A stretch of 64,000 nucleotides of DNA, taken from assembly GCF_022811705.1 (NCBI RefSeq), contig NZ_CP094528.1, forward strand, positions 3,844,001 to 3,908,000, written 5' to 3'. The translations under genes and the position numbers were made by a program. Source of the stretch: Agromyces larvae. Lineage in GTDB: Bacteria > Actinomycetota > Actinomycetes > Actinomycetales > Microbacteriaceae. Below the pieces are notes generated by a model. The model was given only the letters and a program-made list of their open reading frames with translations. It was not told where the DNA came from and did not search any database. Shown in pieces: positions 51,346 through 58,969 of this stretch. Numbering within the stretch: the stretch's first letter is position 1; each line of letters begins with the position of its first letter.

Positions 51346-52151
51346 CACGACACCCCCTCGGGCGCGTACGTGCGACCCGCCTCGCCGGCCGCGGCCAGGT
51401 CGCCGCCCGCGGCGATCCAGTCGGCGAAGCGGGTCTCGGCGAGGGTGGCGTCGGGCCCCGGCAGCAGATCGCGCTCGTCGAGCGCCGTGCCGAAGTACTG
51501 CGCCAGCGGATCGGCCACGACCTGGCGAGGGTCCTGACGGATCCGCAGCCCCTGCTGCACGATCTCGTGCAGACGGAACCGCTCGGGTCCCCCGAACTCC
51601 ACGACGTCGCGCGCCGGCGCTCGCAGCACGGCGCCCGCGACCGCTGCGGCGACGTCGTCGGCGGCCATCGGCTGGATCAACGCGCTCGACAGCCGCACGA
51701 TGTGCTGCACCGCCGCCGCGTCCGCGATGGACTGGATGAACTCGAAGAACTGGGTCGCGTGCACGATCGTGAACGGTCGACCCGACTGCCGGATCAGCCG
51801 CTCCTGCGTGAGCTTCGCCGCGAAGTACCCGCCCTCGTTGCGCGCCAGCCGGTCGGTGCCGACCACCGACAGCGCGACGTGATGCGACACGCCGGCCGCC
51901 TCGCCGAAGGTGAGCAGGTTGAGGGTCGAGGCGTAGAAGAACTCGTTCGCGCCCGCCTCGTCGAGGTACCCCGAGTTCGTGACGTCGATGAGCGCCTCCG
52001 CACCGGCGAGGGCCTCTGCGAGACCCTCGCCGGTGTACGAGTCGACGCCGGTCGCGCGCGACGCGACGACGACGTCATGGCTCGTCGACCGGAGCCGGTC
52101 GACGATCCGGGTGCCGATCAGGCCGGTGCCGCCGATGACCGCGATGCGCAT
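51345..52151 (-). CDS. NmrA-like NAD(P)-binding oxidoreductase (paralogue 1)
   Basis: A 268-residue atypical SDR. N-terminal I-A-V-I-G-G-T-G-L-I-G-T is the cofactor loop; H-V-A-L-S-V-V-G-T-D and Y-F-A-A-K-L-T-Q-E hold the likely active-site Tyr and Lys; F-T-I-V-H-A-T-Q-F-F-E-F follows. It is closely related to the next gene upstream (same length, same motifs), indicating a tandem duplication. Sugar-epimerase/NmrA-type oxidoreductases are classical targets of ECF41 sigma factors. Confidence 0.88.
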   Translation of the reverse strand: MRIAVIGGTGLIGTRIVDRLRSTSHDVVVASRATGVDSYTGEGLAEALAGAEALIDVTNSGYLDEAGANEFFYASTLNLLTFGEAAGVSHHVALSVVGTDRLARNEGGYFAAKLTQERLIRQSGRPFTIVHATQFFEFIQSIADAAAVQHIVRLSSALIQPMAADDVAAAVAGAVLRAPARDVVEFGGPERFRLHEIVQQGLRIRQDPRQVVADPLAQYFGTALDERDLLPGPDATLAETRFADWIAAGGDLAAAGEAGRTYAPEGVS

Positions 52152-52167
52152 GACGATCGGCCCCCGG

Positions 52168-52962
52168 CTACTTCGCGGTCCGAGCCGCAGTCGGAGCCGC
52201 GGTCGAAGCGGCCGCCTGCGCGGCCAGCCACTCGTCGTACGTGAGGGTCGACAGCTGCGCGTCGGCGCTCGCCGGGGCCAGCTCGGCACCGCGCAGCACC
52301 GTGCCGAAGTACGGCGCCTCGGGGTCGGAGACGACCTCGCGGGTGTCGCCGGCGGCGGCGAGTCCTCGTCGGATCAGCTCGTCCATCGCGATCCGCTCGG
52401 GTCCGCCGATCTCGATGACGCCGTTCACCGGCTCATGGGCGGCGGCGCGCGCGACGGCGGTCGAGACATCCGCGGCCGCGATCGGCTGCATGATGCCGGT
52501 CGAGACCCGGGCGACCCCGTCGGGGCCGGTCGTCGAGTCGGCGATGCGGCGCACGAACTCGTAGAACTGCGTCGCGCGCACGATCGTGAACGGCACCCCC
52601 GACTCGGTGATGAGCCGCTCCTGCGCGACCTTCGCCCGCAGGTAGCCGCTGTCGGGCAGCAGGTCGGCGCCCACGATCGACAGCGCGACGTGGTGCGCCA
52701 CACCGTTCGCCCGCTCGGCCTCGATGAGGTTGCGGGTCGACGCGGTGAAGAACGCCAGCACGTCGTCGTCGGCGAACGACGGCGAGTTCGAGACATCCAC
52801 GACGACGTCGGCGCCCTGCAGCGCCTCGGCGACGCCCTCGCCCGTGACCGTGTTCACGCCCGTGTTGGGCGAAGCGGCCACGGCCTCGTGGCCGTGCTCG
52901 GCGAGCAGTTCGACGACCTTGGACCCGATGAGGCCGGTGCCTCCGATGACGATGACCTTCAT
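52168..52962 (-). CDS. NmrA-like NAD(P)-binding oxidoreductase (paralogue 2)
   Basis: A 264-residue paralogue of the preceding protein: V-I-V-I-G-G-T-G-L-I-G-S, H-V-A-L-S-I-V-G-A-D, Y-L-R-A-K-V-A-Q-E and F-T-I-V-R-A-T-Q-F-Y-E-F at equivalent positions. Start ATG 52962 has a GGGAGGAG site. A GTCACA-N16-GGTC promoter (53013..53038) lies 50 bp upstream inside the end of the esterase gene, giving it an ECF41-type start of its own. Confidence 0.88.
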   Translation of the reverse strand: MKVIVIGGTGLIGSKVVELLAEHGHEAVAASPNTGVNTVTGEGVAEALQGADVVVDVSNSPSFADDDVLAFFTASTRNLIEAERANGVAHHVALSIVGADLLPDSGYLRAKVAQERLITESGVPFTIVRATQFYEFVRRIADSTTGPDGVARVSTGIMQPIAAADVSTAVARAAAHEPVNGVIEIGGPERIAMDELIRRGLAAAGDTREVVSDPEAPYFGTVLRGAELAPASADAQLSTLTYDEWLAAQAAASTAAPTAARTAK

Positions 52963-53001
52963 GAGTGGTGCTCCTCCCAACGGTGGGCCGCGAGTTCGGC
53001 C

Positions 53002-53991
53002 TCACTGACTCCGACCGGAGAGAGCCGGGATCTGTGACGGAGCGAACGCCTTCCGCAGCACGTGCACCGCCAGCTCGATCGCGGCGGTCGAGGCCGCCGT
53101 CTCACGCAGCGGGTTCAGCATCATGAAGTCGTGCACGGTGCCGTTCACGCGCACGGCCGTGGTGCGCACACCCGCCTCGGTGAGCTTGCGCGCGTACGCC
53201 TCGCCCTCGTCGCGCAGCACGTCGTTCTCATCGACGATCACGAGCGTCTCGGGCAGGCCCGACAGCTCTTCGAGGGTTGCGCGCAGCGGCGACGCGGTGA
53301 TCTCGGCGCGGGTCGCGACATCCGGCAGGTAGTTGTCCCAGAACCACGCCATGCTGTCGGCGCGCAGGAACGGCCCCTCGGCGAACTCGCGGTAGCTGGC
53401 CGTGTCCTGCGCGGCATCCGTCACCGGGTAGTACAGCGACTGGTGCACGAACGTGACATCCCCGCGCTGCTTCGCGAGGATCGCGACCGCGGCCGACATG
53501 TTGCCGCCGACGGAGTCGCCGGCGACCGCGAGCCGCGAGGCATCCAGCCCGTACTCCTCGCCGTGGGCGAGGATCCAGCGCGCCGTGGCGTACGCCTGCT
53601 CGATCGCGACGGGGTAGCGCGCCTCGGGCGAGCGGTCGTACTCGACGAACACGACGGCGGCGCCGACCCCGGTCGCGAGGTCGCGCACGAGCCGATCGTG
53701 GGTGCCGGCGTTGCCGAGCACCCAGCCGCCGCCGTGGATGTACAGGATCGTCGGGAGCGGCTCGGTACGAGCGGATGCTCCGGGCGGGGTGACGATGCGC
53801 ACCCGCACGTCGCCCACCTCGGCGGGCACGGTGACCCAGCGCTCGTCGACGTCGGCTTTCGCGACGGGCGCGGCCTGCACGTCGTCGAGCACCTTGCGGG
53901 CCTCGGCGGGGGTCAGCTGGGCGAAGAACGGCGGGGTCGCGGTGGCGTCCGCGATCGCCTGGGCGGCGGGTTCGAGCACGTGCTCGGTCAT
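53002..53991 (-). CDS. alpha/beta hydrolase fold-3 (HSL-type) esterase
   Basis: A 329-residue esterase of the hormone-sensitive-lipase family. The oxyanion motif is I-H-G-G-G-W (residues ~91-96), the nucleophile Ser in A-G-D-S-V-G-G-N, the acid Asp in V-D-E-N-D-V-L-R-D and the base His in V-H-D-F-M. Start ATG 53991. First gene of a four-gene minus-strand operon; an ECF41-type promoter lies 50 bp upstream at 54041..54066. Its 3' end hosts a second such promoter for the following gene. Confidence 0.9.
   Translation of the reverse strand: MTEHVLEPAAQAIADATATPPFFAQLTPAEARKVLDDVQAAPVAKADVDERWVTVPAEVGDVRVRIVTPPGASARTEPLPTILYIHGGGWVLGNAGTHDRLVRDLATGVGAAVVFVEYDRSPEARYPVAIEQAYATARWILAHGEEYGLDASRLAVAGDSVGGNMSAAVAILAKQRGDVTFVHQSLYYPVTDAAQDTASYREFAEGPFLRADSMAWFWDNYLPDVATRAEITASPLRATLEELSGLPETLVIVDENDVLRDEGEAYARKLTEAGVRTTAVRVNGTVHDFMMLNPLRETAASTAAIELAVHVLRKAFAPSQIPALSGRSQ
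53013..53038 (-). promoter_or_regulatory. ECF41-type promoter D (for NmrA-like paralogue 2)
   Basis: Minus strand: CGTCACA (-35), 16-bp spacer, CGGTC-like -10. It overlaps the last codons of the esterase gene and lies 50 bp before ATG 52962, the same distance as promoter C from its gene. Confidence 0.7.
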
Positions 53992-54040
53992 GATGGTTCC
54001 TTCCGATCGGTGTGGTGAGCGGTTCGGGTTCACCAGACAT

Positions 54041-54066
54041 GACCGGGAGGCATCCGCAGGTGTGAC
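54041..54066 (-). promoter_or_regulatory. ECF41-type promoter C (for the esterase operon)
   Basis: Minus strand GTCACA, N16, GGTC. Fits the ECF41 consensus as I remember it (TGTCACA and CGTC boxes). It lies 49 bp before ATG 53991. Confidence 0.7.
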
Positions 54067-54079
54067 CTGCCTGCGACCG

Positions 54080-54532
54080 TCAGGCGCCGGCGGCGCGCTC
54101 CTCGGCCGCGCGGATGATGCCGCGCAGCGCCTCGAGTGCGACGGCGCCCTGCTCCGTGCCGAAGCCGAACAGCTCACTGATCGCCGGGTAGATGCCGGCC
54201 GCGCGCTGCTTCAGCGCCTCGCCCTCCTCCGTGAGCGAGACGTGCACCGTGCGCTCGTCGGTCGCGCTGCGCGTGCGGCGCACCAGCCCGCGCTTCTCCA
54301 GCCGCTGCAGCAGCGGGGTCATCGTGCCGTAGTCGGATTGGATGCGCTCGACGAGCGAACCGACGGTCTGGTCGCCGTGCGTCCACAGGTTCGCCAGCAC
54401 CAGGTACTGCGGGTAGGTCACGCCGAGCGGCTCGAGCAGCGGCCGGTACGCGGCGGTCACCGCGCGCGCGGCCGAGTAGAGATTCCAGCACACCATGTCG
54501 TCGAGCGGCACCGATGCTTCGCGATCATCCAT
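54080..54532 (-). CDS. OhrR-like MarR family regulator
   Basis: A 150-residue winged-helix regulator. It aligns with OhrR-type peroxide sensors: the N-terminal V-C-W-N-L-Y-S-A-A-R-A-V-T-A-A-Y-R-P-L-L carries the conserved sensing Cys (residue 15), followed by G-V-T-Y-P-Q-Y-L-V-L-A-N-L-W. The recognition helix and wing are D-Y-G-T-M-T-P-L-L-Q-R-L-E-K-R-G and R-S-A-T-D-E-R-T-V. Leaderless: TACGAT 6 nt before ATG 54532. Divergent from an ECF41 sigma gene whose promoter contains an inverted repeat, so redox control of that sigma factor is likely. Confidence 0.88.
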   Translation of the reverse strand: MDDREASVPLDDMVCWNLYSAARAVTAAYRPLLEPLGVTYPQYLVLANLWTHGDQTVGSLVERIQSDYGTMTPLLQRLEKRGLVRRTRSATDERTVHVSLTEEGEALKQRAAGIYPAISELFGFGTEQGAVALEALRGIIRAAEERAAGA

Positions 54533-54538
54533 GACCGC

Positions 54539-54544
54539 ATCGTA
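54539..54544 (-). promoter_or_regulatory. -10 element, leaderless promoter of the OhrR-like gene
   Basis: TACGAT on the minus strand, 6 nt before ATG 54532. An inverted repeat TAGCA-N12-TGCTA (54543..54564) begins in it. Confidence 0.45.
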
Positions 54545-54553
54545 GCAAATTGT

Positions 54554-54592
54554 CTCGTGTGCTATTGACTTGTACACGAGGAAGAGTACGGT
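54554..54592 (+). promoter_or_regulatory. promoter of the first ECF41 gene with an overlapping operator
   Basis: TTGACT (54565..54570), 16-bp spacer, TACGGT (54587..54592). CTCGTGT (54554..54560) and ACACGAG (54574..54580) flank the -35, a position where a bound MarR dimer would block sigma-70 RNA polymerase. The OhrR-like protein is the likely repressor. Confidence 0.65.
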
Positions 54593-54637
54593 GTGTCGCG
54601 TCGGGAACACCGCGCCAGGGGAACGAGGGGAAGCGCC

Positions 54638-55594
54638 ATGCGCACGCACGAGCAGTTGAAGACCGCGAGACCTGAGATCCGGATGCCCCAGCGCGCGTGG
54701 CGGCCGACGACGAGGCCGCCCGGGCTCGACGAGGCGATCGCCGTGTTCGCCGAGCACCGGCCGCGCATCTTCGGCATCGCGTACCGCATGCTCGGCAGCG
54801 TCATCGACGCCGAAGACCTCGTACAGGAGGTCTGGATCCGCTGGCAGCGCACCGACCGCGACGCCGTGCGCGAGCCCGCCGCGTTCCTCGCGACCACCGC
54901 GACCCGGCTCGCGATCAACGCGCTGCAGTCGGCCCGCGCCCGCCGCGAGGCGTACGTCGGCCCGTGGCTGCCCGAGCCGATCGACACCGACGCCAACCCC
55001 GAGGTGCTGAGCGAGCGCGGCGACGACCTGGGCTTCGCGTTCCTGCTGCTGCTCGAACGGCTCTCGCCGCGCGAGCGCGCCGCGTACGTCCTGCGCATCG
55101 CGTTCGACTATCCGTACGCGCGCATCGCCGAGATCCTCGACTCGAACGAGACGAGCGTGCGCAAGCTGGTCAGCCGGGCGACCGCGCACCTCGACGATGA
55201 ACGGCACGCCCCCGTGCCGGCCGGCCGGCAGCGCCTCTTGCTCGACGCATTCCTCGACGCGGCTCGCTCGGGCGACCTCGCCGCGCTCGAGTCGCTGCTC
55301 ACCGAGGACGTCGTGTCGCTCTCCGACGGGGGCGGGCACGCCCAGGCCGCGCGGTTCCCGCTCGTCGGGCGCGAGCGCGTCGCCAAGTTCGTGCACGCCG
55401 TCTCGGAGTGGTTCTGGAACGACGTCGACCTCACACCCGTGCAGGCCAACGGCCAGCCCGCGATGCTGCTCTCGGCGTTCGGTGCGCCCTTCGCGGTGAT
55501 CGCGGTGAACGTGACGTCCGACGGCATCGACCGGGTGTTCTGGATGGTGAACGCCGAGAAGATCGGCGCGGTCGTGGACGCTGTCGGCGAGTGA
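54638..55594 (+). CDS. ECF41-family RNA polymerase sigma factor (1)
   Basis: A 318-residue sigma factor. Region 2 is in residues ~30-100 (F-G-I-A-Y-R-M-L-G-S-V-I-D-A-E-D-L-V-Q-E-V-W), region 4 in ~125-185 (L-S-P-R-E-R-A-A-Y-V-L-R), joined by the ECF41 linker G-P-W-L-P-E-P. The C-terminal ~115 residues form the SnoaL-like domain that replaces an anti-sigma factor, with the D-G-G-G motif (S-L-S-D-G-G-G). A 27-residue N-terminal extension precedes region 2. GAGGGG site before ATG 54638. Confidence 0.92.
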   Translation: MRTHEQLKTARPEIRMPQRAWRPTTRPPGLDEAIAVFAEHRPRIFGIAYRMLGSVIDAEDLVQEVWIRWQRTDRDAVREPAAFLATTATRLAINALQSARARREAYVGPWLPEPIDTDANPEVLSERGDDLGFAFLLLLERLSPRERAAYVLRIAFDYPYARIAEILDSNETSVRKLVSRATAHLDDERHAPVPAGRQRLLLDAFLDAARSGDLAALESLLTEDVVSLSDGGGHAQAARFPLVGRERVAKFVHAVSEWFWNDVDLTPVQANGQPAMLLSAFGAPFAVIAVNVTSDGIDRVFWMVNAEKIGAVVDAVGE

Positions 55595-55598
55595 CGGC

Positions 55599-55988
55599 TC
55601 AGCCCAGCGGTTCGCGGTTCCACGACAGCAGCTTGTGCGGTGCGGTCGTCAGGTAGAGCTCCCTGATCGGCACGGATGTCTCGGAGCCCTCGCCGTGCCG
55701 CGGCCGCCCGCCGATCACCAGCACGCCGAGCACCGCGCCGTCGGGTCGGCGCAGCGCCAGCCCCGGCCCGCCGTTGACGTGCACCACCATCAGCGAGGCA
55801 TCCGGTTGCTTCGCGAGCCGACCGAGCAGGATGCCGGCGATGCGCGCACGACCCTCCCATCGACCGGCGGTCTCGTCGCCGGAGTCGATCACCAGGTGCG
55901 CATCGGGGTCGAACATCGACGCGACCACGAACTGATCGCGGCCGGTCAGGGCACGCAGCAGACGCCCTGCCACGCCGTCAGGAGACAT
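55599..55988 (-). CDS. NTF2/SnoaL-like protein related to ECF41 C-terminal domains
   Basis: A 129-residue protein with D-Q-F-V-V-A-S-M-F-D-P-D-A-H-L-V-I-D-S-G-D and V-H-V-N-G-G-P-G-L-A-L-R-R-P-D-G, the pattern of the SnoaL-like regulatory domain of ECF41/SigJ sigma factors but without sigma regions. Its start overlaps the end of sigma factor 2 by 11 bp, so it is co-transcribed with it. It may act as an accessory modulator of the sigma factor; this is inference. Confidence 0.65.
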   Translation of the reverse strand: MSPDGVAGRLLRALTGRDQFVVASMFDPDAHLVIDSGDETAGRWEGRARIAGILLGRLAKQPDASLMVVHVNGGPGLALRRPDGAVLGVLVIGGRPRHGEGSETSVPIRELYLTTAPHKLLSWNREPLG

Positions 55989-56871
55989 GCGCGTACGCGG
56001 CGCCGAGCTTGCCGGGGTTCATCATCCAGAGCACCTGGTCGATGCCCGGCCCACCCCCCTCGTCGGTCGAGGCGACGACGGTGAGCACCGCGAACACCGC
56101 CCCCTCCTTCGCGAGCAGCACCGACGGCTGCCCGTTCGACTCGGCCTGGATCACGTCGACGCCGTTCCAGAAGTGGGTGTGGAACGCGCGCACGAACTTC
56201 GCAACGGTGACGCGCCCGCGCACCGGGAACTTCGACGCGCGCACCACGCCGCCGCCGTCGGAATACGACACGACGTCCTCGGCGAACAGGCGCTCGAGCG
56301 CGGCGAGGTCGCCGGTCTTCGCGGCGGCGACGAACGCGGTCAGCAGACGTCGCTGCTCGTCCTTGGATGCCTCGCGGCGCCGCTCGCCCGCGAGGTGCTT
56401 GCGTGCGCGGCTCACGAGCTGCCGGGCCGACGCCTCGGACACCTGGATGATGTCGCAGATCTGCGGGTACTCGTAGGCGAACGCTTCGCGCAGCACGTAC
56501 GCCGCGCGCTCGGTGGGGGTGAGCTTCTCGAGCATCACGAGCACCGCGAACCCGAGCGCCTCGGTGCGCTCGGCGCCGAGCGTCGGGTCCGCGCTCGTGT
56601 CGACGGGTTCGGGCAGCCAGGGGCCGATGTACGTCTCGCGGCGCACTCTCGCCGACTGCAGCTGGTTGATCGCGAGCCGGGTCGTCGTCGTCGCGAGGAA
56701 CGCGGGCGGATCGTCGACGACCGTGCGGTCGGTGCCCTGCCAGCGCAGCCAGGTCTCCTGCACCAGGTCCTCGGCCTCGGTCGCGGTGCCGAGCATGCGG
56801 TACGCGATGCCGAACAGGCGCCGGCGGACGGCGGTGAAGACGGCGAGCGCGTCGTCGAGATTCGCATCCAT
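55978..56871 (-). CDS. ECF41-family RNA polymerase sigma factor (2)
   Basis: A 297-residue paralogue of the sigma factor at 54638. Region 2: F-G-I-A-Y-R-M-L-G-T-A-T-E-A-E-D-L-V-Q-E-T-W; linker G-P-W-L-P-E-P; region 4: L-T-P-T-E-R-A-A-Y-V-L-R; C-terminal SnoaL domain with S-Y-S-D-G-G-G and a terminal N-P-G-K-L-G matching the ECF41 N-P-D-K-L motif. A GTCACA-N16-GGTC element sits just upstream, so it may activate its own gene. It precedes the small NTF2-like gene. Confidence 0.92.
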   Translation of the reverse strand: MDANLDDALAVFTAVRRRLFGIAYRMLGTATEAEDLVQETWLRWQGTDRTVVDDPPAFLATTTTRLAINQLQSARVRRETYIGPWLPEPVDTSADPTLGAERTEALGFAVLVMLEKLTPTERAAYVLREAFAYEYPQICDIIQVSEASARQLVSRARKHLAGERRREASKDEQRRLLTAFVAAAKTGDLAALERLFAEDVVSYSDGGGVVRASKFPVRGRVTVAKFVRAFHTHFWNGVDVIQAESNGQPSVLLAKEGAVFAVLTVVASTDEGGGPGIDQVLWMMNPGKLGAAYAHVS

Positions 56872-56880
56872 ACCTGCTGT

Positions 56881-56906
56881 GACCGGATGCTCCGCCCGAA
56901 TGTGAC
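56881..56906 (-). promoter_or_regulatory. ECF41-type promoter A (for sigma factor 2)
   Basis: Minus strand CGTCACA, spacer, CGGTC. The -10 lies only 9 bp before ATG 56871, so transcription would start very near the start codon (leaderless or nearly so). Confidence 0.6.
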
Positions 56907-56942
56907 GTCGCCCCGCGATTCGTTTGCAGGACATTCCCGCCG

Positions 56943-56976
56943 ATGCAGGACGTGAGCGCGCGCTCACGTCCTGCAT
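56943..56976. terminator. 34-bp perfect palindrome between two minus-strand genes
   Basis: ATGCAGGACGTGAGCGC (56943..56959) followed immediately by its reverse complement. It lies between the end of the hydrolase at 57028 and promoter A. It would fold as a long hairpin and isolate the sigma gene from read-through. Confidence 0.65.
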
Positions 56977-57027
56977 TCCGGCTGTGGTCCCGCGAACCGC
57001 GGGGCGGGACGGCGGGTGCGGGGCGGG

Positions 57028-57765
57028 CTACGCCGCCGCGCGCTCCGCCGCGACGGCCCGCACGGCCTCCGCGATGACCGCCGCGACCAGGTCGGGGCGG
57101 GACACCCCGACGGCGTGCGAGGCGCCCTCGACCTCCTGCGCGGTGCGCGCGTTCGCCCGCTCGGCGCCCTTGCGCATCGCGGCCGGCGGGATGTTGCGGT
57201 CCTCGCCGCCCCAGATGTGCCACGACGGGATGGTCGTCCACCCGGGCGAGGTCGCCTGCACCGGGTCGGTGAGGGCGGCCTGCGTCACGGGGCGCTGGGT
57301 GGCGCCCATGAGGCCCGCGGTCTTCGGGTCGACGTCGGCGGCGAACTGCTCGTGGAACTTCGCGCGCGCGATGGTGAGTTCGACACCGCCGTCGGCGAGC
57401 GGGTGCGGCTCGATCGCGTCGCCGAGGGTGGAGCCGGGCTCGCTCGCGCTCAGGCTGAACGCGGTGTCGCCGGTCTGCGGGGTGAACGCGCCGACGTAGA
57501 CGAGGGCGGCGACCTGCTCGTTGCCGGCCGACGCCTCGCTGATCACGAGTCCGCCGTAGGAGTGGCCGACGAGCACGACGGGCCCCTCGACCGAGGCGAT
57601 GACGTCGCGCACGTACTGCGCGTCGCCGGCGAGGGTGCGCAGCGGGTTCGCCGCCGCGGTCGAGGTGATGCCCTCGGCGTAGAGGCGTTCGATGACGCCG
57701 TTCCAGCTGGCGGACTCGGCGAACGCGCCGTGCACGAGCACGACGTGGGGTTGCTGATTCGACAT
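57028..57765 (-). CDS. alpha/beta hydrolase (ECF41 regulon member)
   Basis: A 245-residue hydrolase. V-L-V-H-G-A-F-A-E-S-A-S-W (oxyanion, residues ~9-21), nucleophile elbow G-H-S-Y-G-G (Ser ~68), acid near W-G-G-E-D-R-N-I-P and base His in G-A-S-H-A-V-G-V-S. This resembles the stress-type hydrolases often placed next to ECF41 genes. ATG 57765 has GGGAAGGG upstream. Its ECF41-type promoter B is 63 bp upstream. Confidence 0.88.
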   Translation of the reverse strand: MSNQQPHVVLVHGAFAESASWNGVIERLYAEGITSTAAANPLRTLAGDAQYVRDVIASVEGPVVLVGHSYGGLVISEASAGNEQVAALVYVGAFTPQTGDTAFSLSASEPGSTLGDAIEPHPLADGGVELTIARAKFHEQFAADVDPKTAGLMGATQRPVTQAALTDPVQATSPGWTTIPSWHIWGGEDRNIPPAAMRKGAERANARTAQEVEGASHAVGVSRPDLVAAVIAEAVRAVAAERAAA

Positions 57766-57828
57766 GTCGGATTCCCTTCCCGGACGTTCCCCCCCGGGCG
57801 GTCGCTCGGAGGCGGTGTCGTCAGCTTC

Positions 57829-57854
57829 GACCGTGCGCACGGCCGGGATGTGAC
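57829..57854 (-). promoter_or_regulatory. ECF41-type promoter B (for the alpha/beta hydrolase)
   Basis: Minus strand TGTCACA, spacer, GGTC: the closest of the four to the published ECF41 -35 box as remembered. It lies 63 bp before ATG 57765. Confidence 0.7.
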
Positions 57855-57869
57855 ATCCGATCGTGCCGT

Positions 57870-57875
57870 TAGGCT
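57870..57875 (+). promoter_or_regulatory. -10 element, leaderless promoter of the nucleoside hydrolase
   Basis: TAGGCT ends 7 nt before the GTG at 57883, which supports this start. Confidence 0.45.
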
Positions 57876-57882
57876 GCCGTGC

Positions 57883-58857
57883 GTGCCTCACGCGACCGCT
57901 CCGATCCCCGTCTACCTCGACTGCGATACGGGCATCGACGATGCCGTCGCGCTCGCCTACCTGATCGCGCACCCGGGCGTGCGGCTGGTGGGCATCGGCA
58001 CGGTCTCGGGCAATACGACGGCTGAGCAGGCGGCGCGCAACACGCTCGGCCTGCTGGCGGCCGCGGGTGTCGACGACGTGCCGGTCGCGGTGGGCGCGCA
58101 CGACTTCCTGCAGCGGCCGTTCGGCAGCGTCGCGGCCGACGTGCACGGCGGCGACGGGGTCGGCGGGGTCGCCGATTCGCTGCCGGCGCCGCGGCGCGAG
58201 GTCGAGCCGGGCGGCGCCGTCGACCTGCTGCTGCGGCTCAGCCGCGAGTACGCCGGCGAGCTGCGGGTGCTCGCGGTCGGCCCGCTCACGAACCTCGTGC
58301 TCGCGCTGCGCGCGGACGCGGGGCTGCCGGGCCGGGTGCACTCGGTCACGGTGATGGGCGGTGCGGTGGATGCCCCGGGCAACGTGTCGCTCGTCGCCGA
58401 GGCGAACTTCCGCAACGATCCGGCTGCTGCGGCGGAGGCGCTCGTCGCCGACTGGCCGGTGACGCTCGTGCCGCTGGACGTCACGATGTCGCACACGTTG
58501 GACGAGGCCGGGCGGCAGGCGCTGCTGCACCACGACGGCACCGTGCCGCGACTGCTCGGCGGGATGCTCGACACCTACCTCGGCTTCTACGTCGAGGTGT
58601 ACGGCGATCGTCGCTGCGCGCTGCACGATCCGCTCGCCGCGGCGGTGGCCTCGGGCGATATCGGCACGGCCGAGGTGCGTCGCGGCGTGTTCGACGTCGT
58701 GCGCGACGACGGCCCCGAGCACGGGCGGGTGATCGAGCTCGAGGACGACGGCTCGGCCGGGCGCGCGGGCGCCGTGATGTCGACGGATGCCCAGGTCGCC
58801 GAGCTGGTGCTGGGCAGGATCCTCGGGCATGACTGGCCGAGTGAGCCCGTGCGGTGA
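57883..58857 (+). CDS. inosine-uridine preferring nucleoside hydrolase
   Basis: A 324-residue enzyme that cleaves the N-glycosidic bond of nucleosides. The Ca-binding Asp cluster is D-C-D-T-G-I-D-D-A (residues ~13-21). G-P-L-T-N-L, V-M-G-G-A-V-D-A-P-G-N-V and N-F-R-N-D-P-A-A-A are in the expected order, and the last ligand is in L-H-D-P-L-A-A-A. GTG start with a leaderless promoter. Monocistronic. Role in nucleoside salvage. Confidence 0.92.
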   Translation: MPHATAPIPVYLDCDTGIDDAVALAYLIAHPGVRLVGIGTVSGNTTAEQAARNTLGLLAAAGVDDVPVAVGAHDFLQRPFGSVAADVHGGDGVGGVADSLPAPRREVEPGGAVDLLLRLSREYAGELRVLAVGPLTNLVLALRADAGLPGRVHSVTVMGGAVDAPGNVSLVAEANFRNDPAAAAEALVADWPVTLVPLDVTMSHTLDEAGRQALLHHDGTVPRLLGGMLDTYLGFYVEVYGDRRCALHDPLAAAVASGDIGTAEVRRGVFDVVRDDGPEHGRVIELEDDGSAGRAGAVMSTDAQVAELVLGRILGHDWPSEPVR

Positions 58858-58969
58858 CTCCGCGCAAGCCCTGTCGGCGGGTCGGCGCGCAGCGCTAGCC
58901 TGACCGCGACGACCGACGGCGCGAACGGCGCGGATCCCGTCGGCCGCGCGACGCGGGAGGGGCGAGCAC

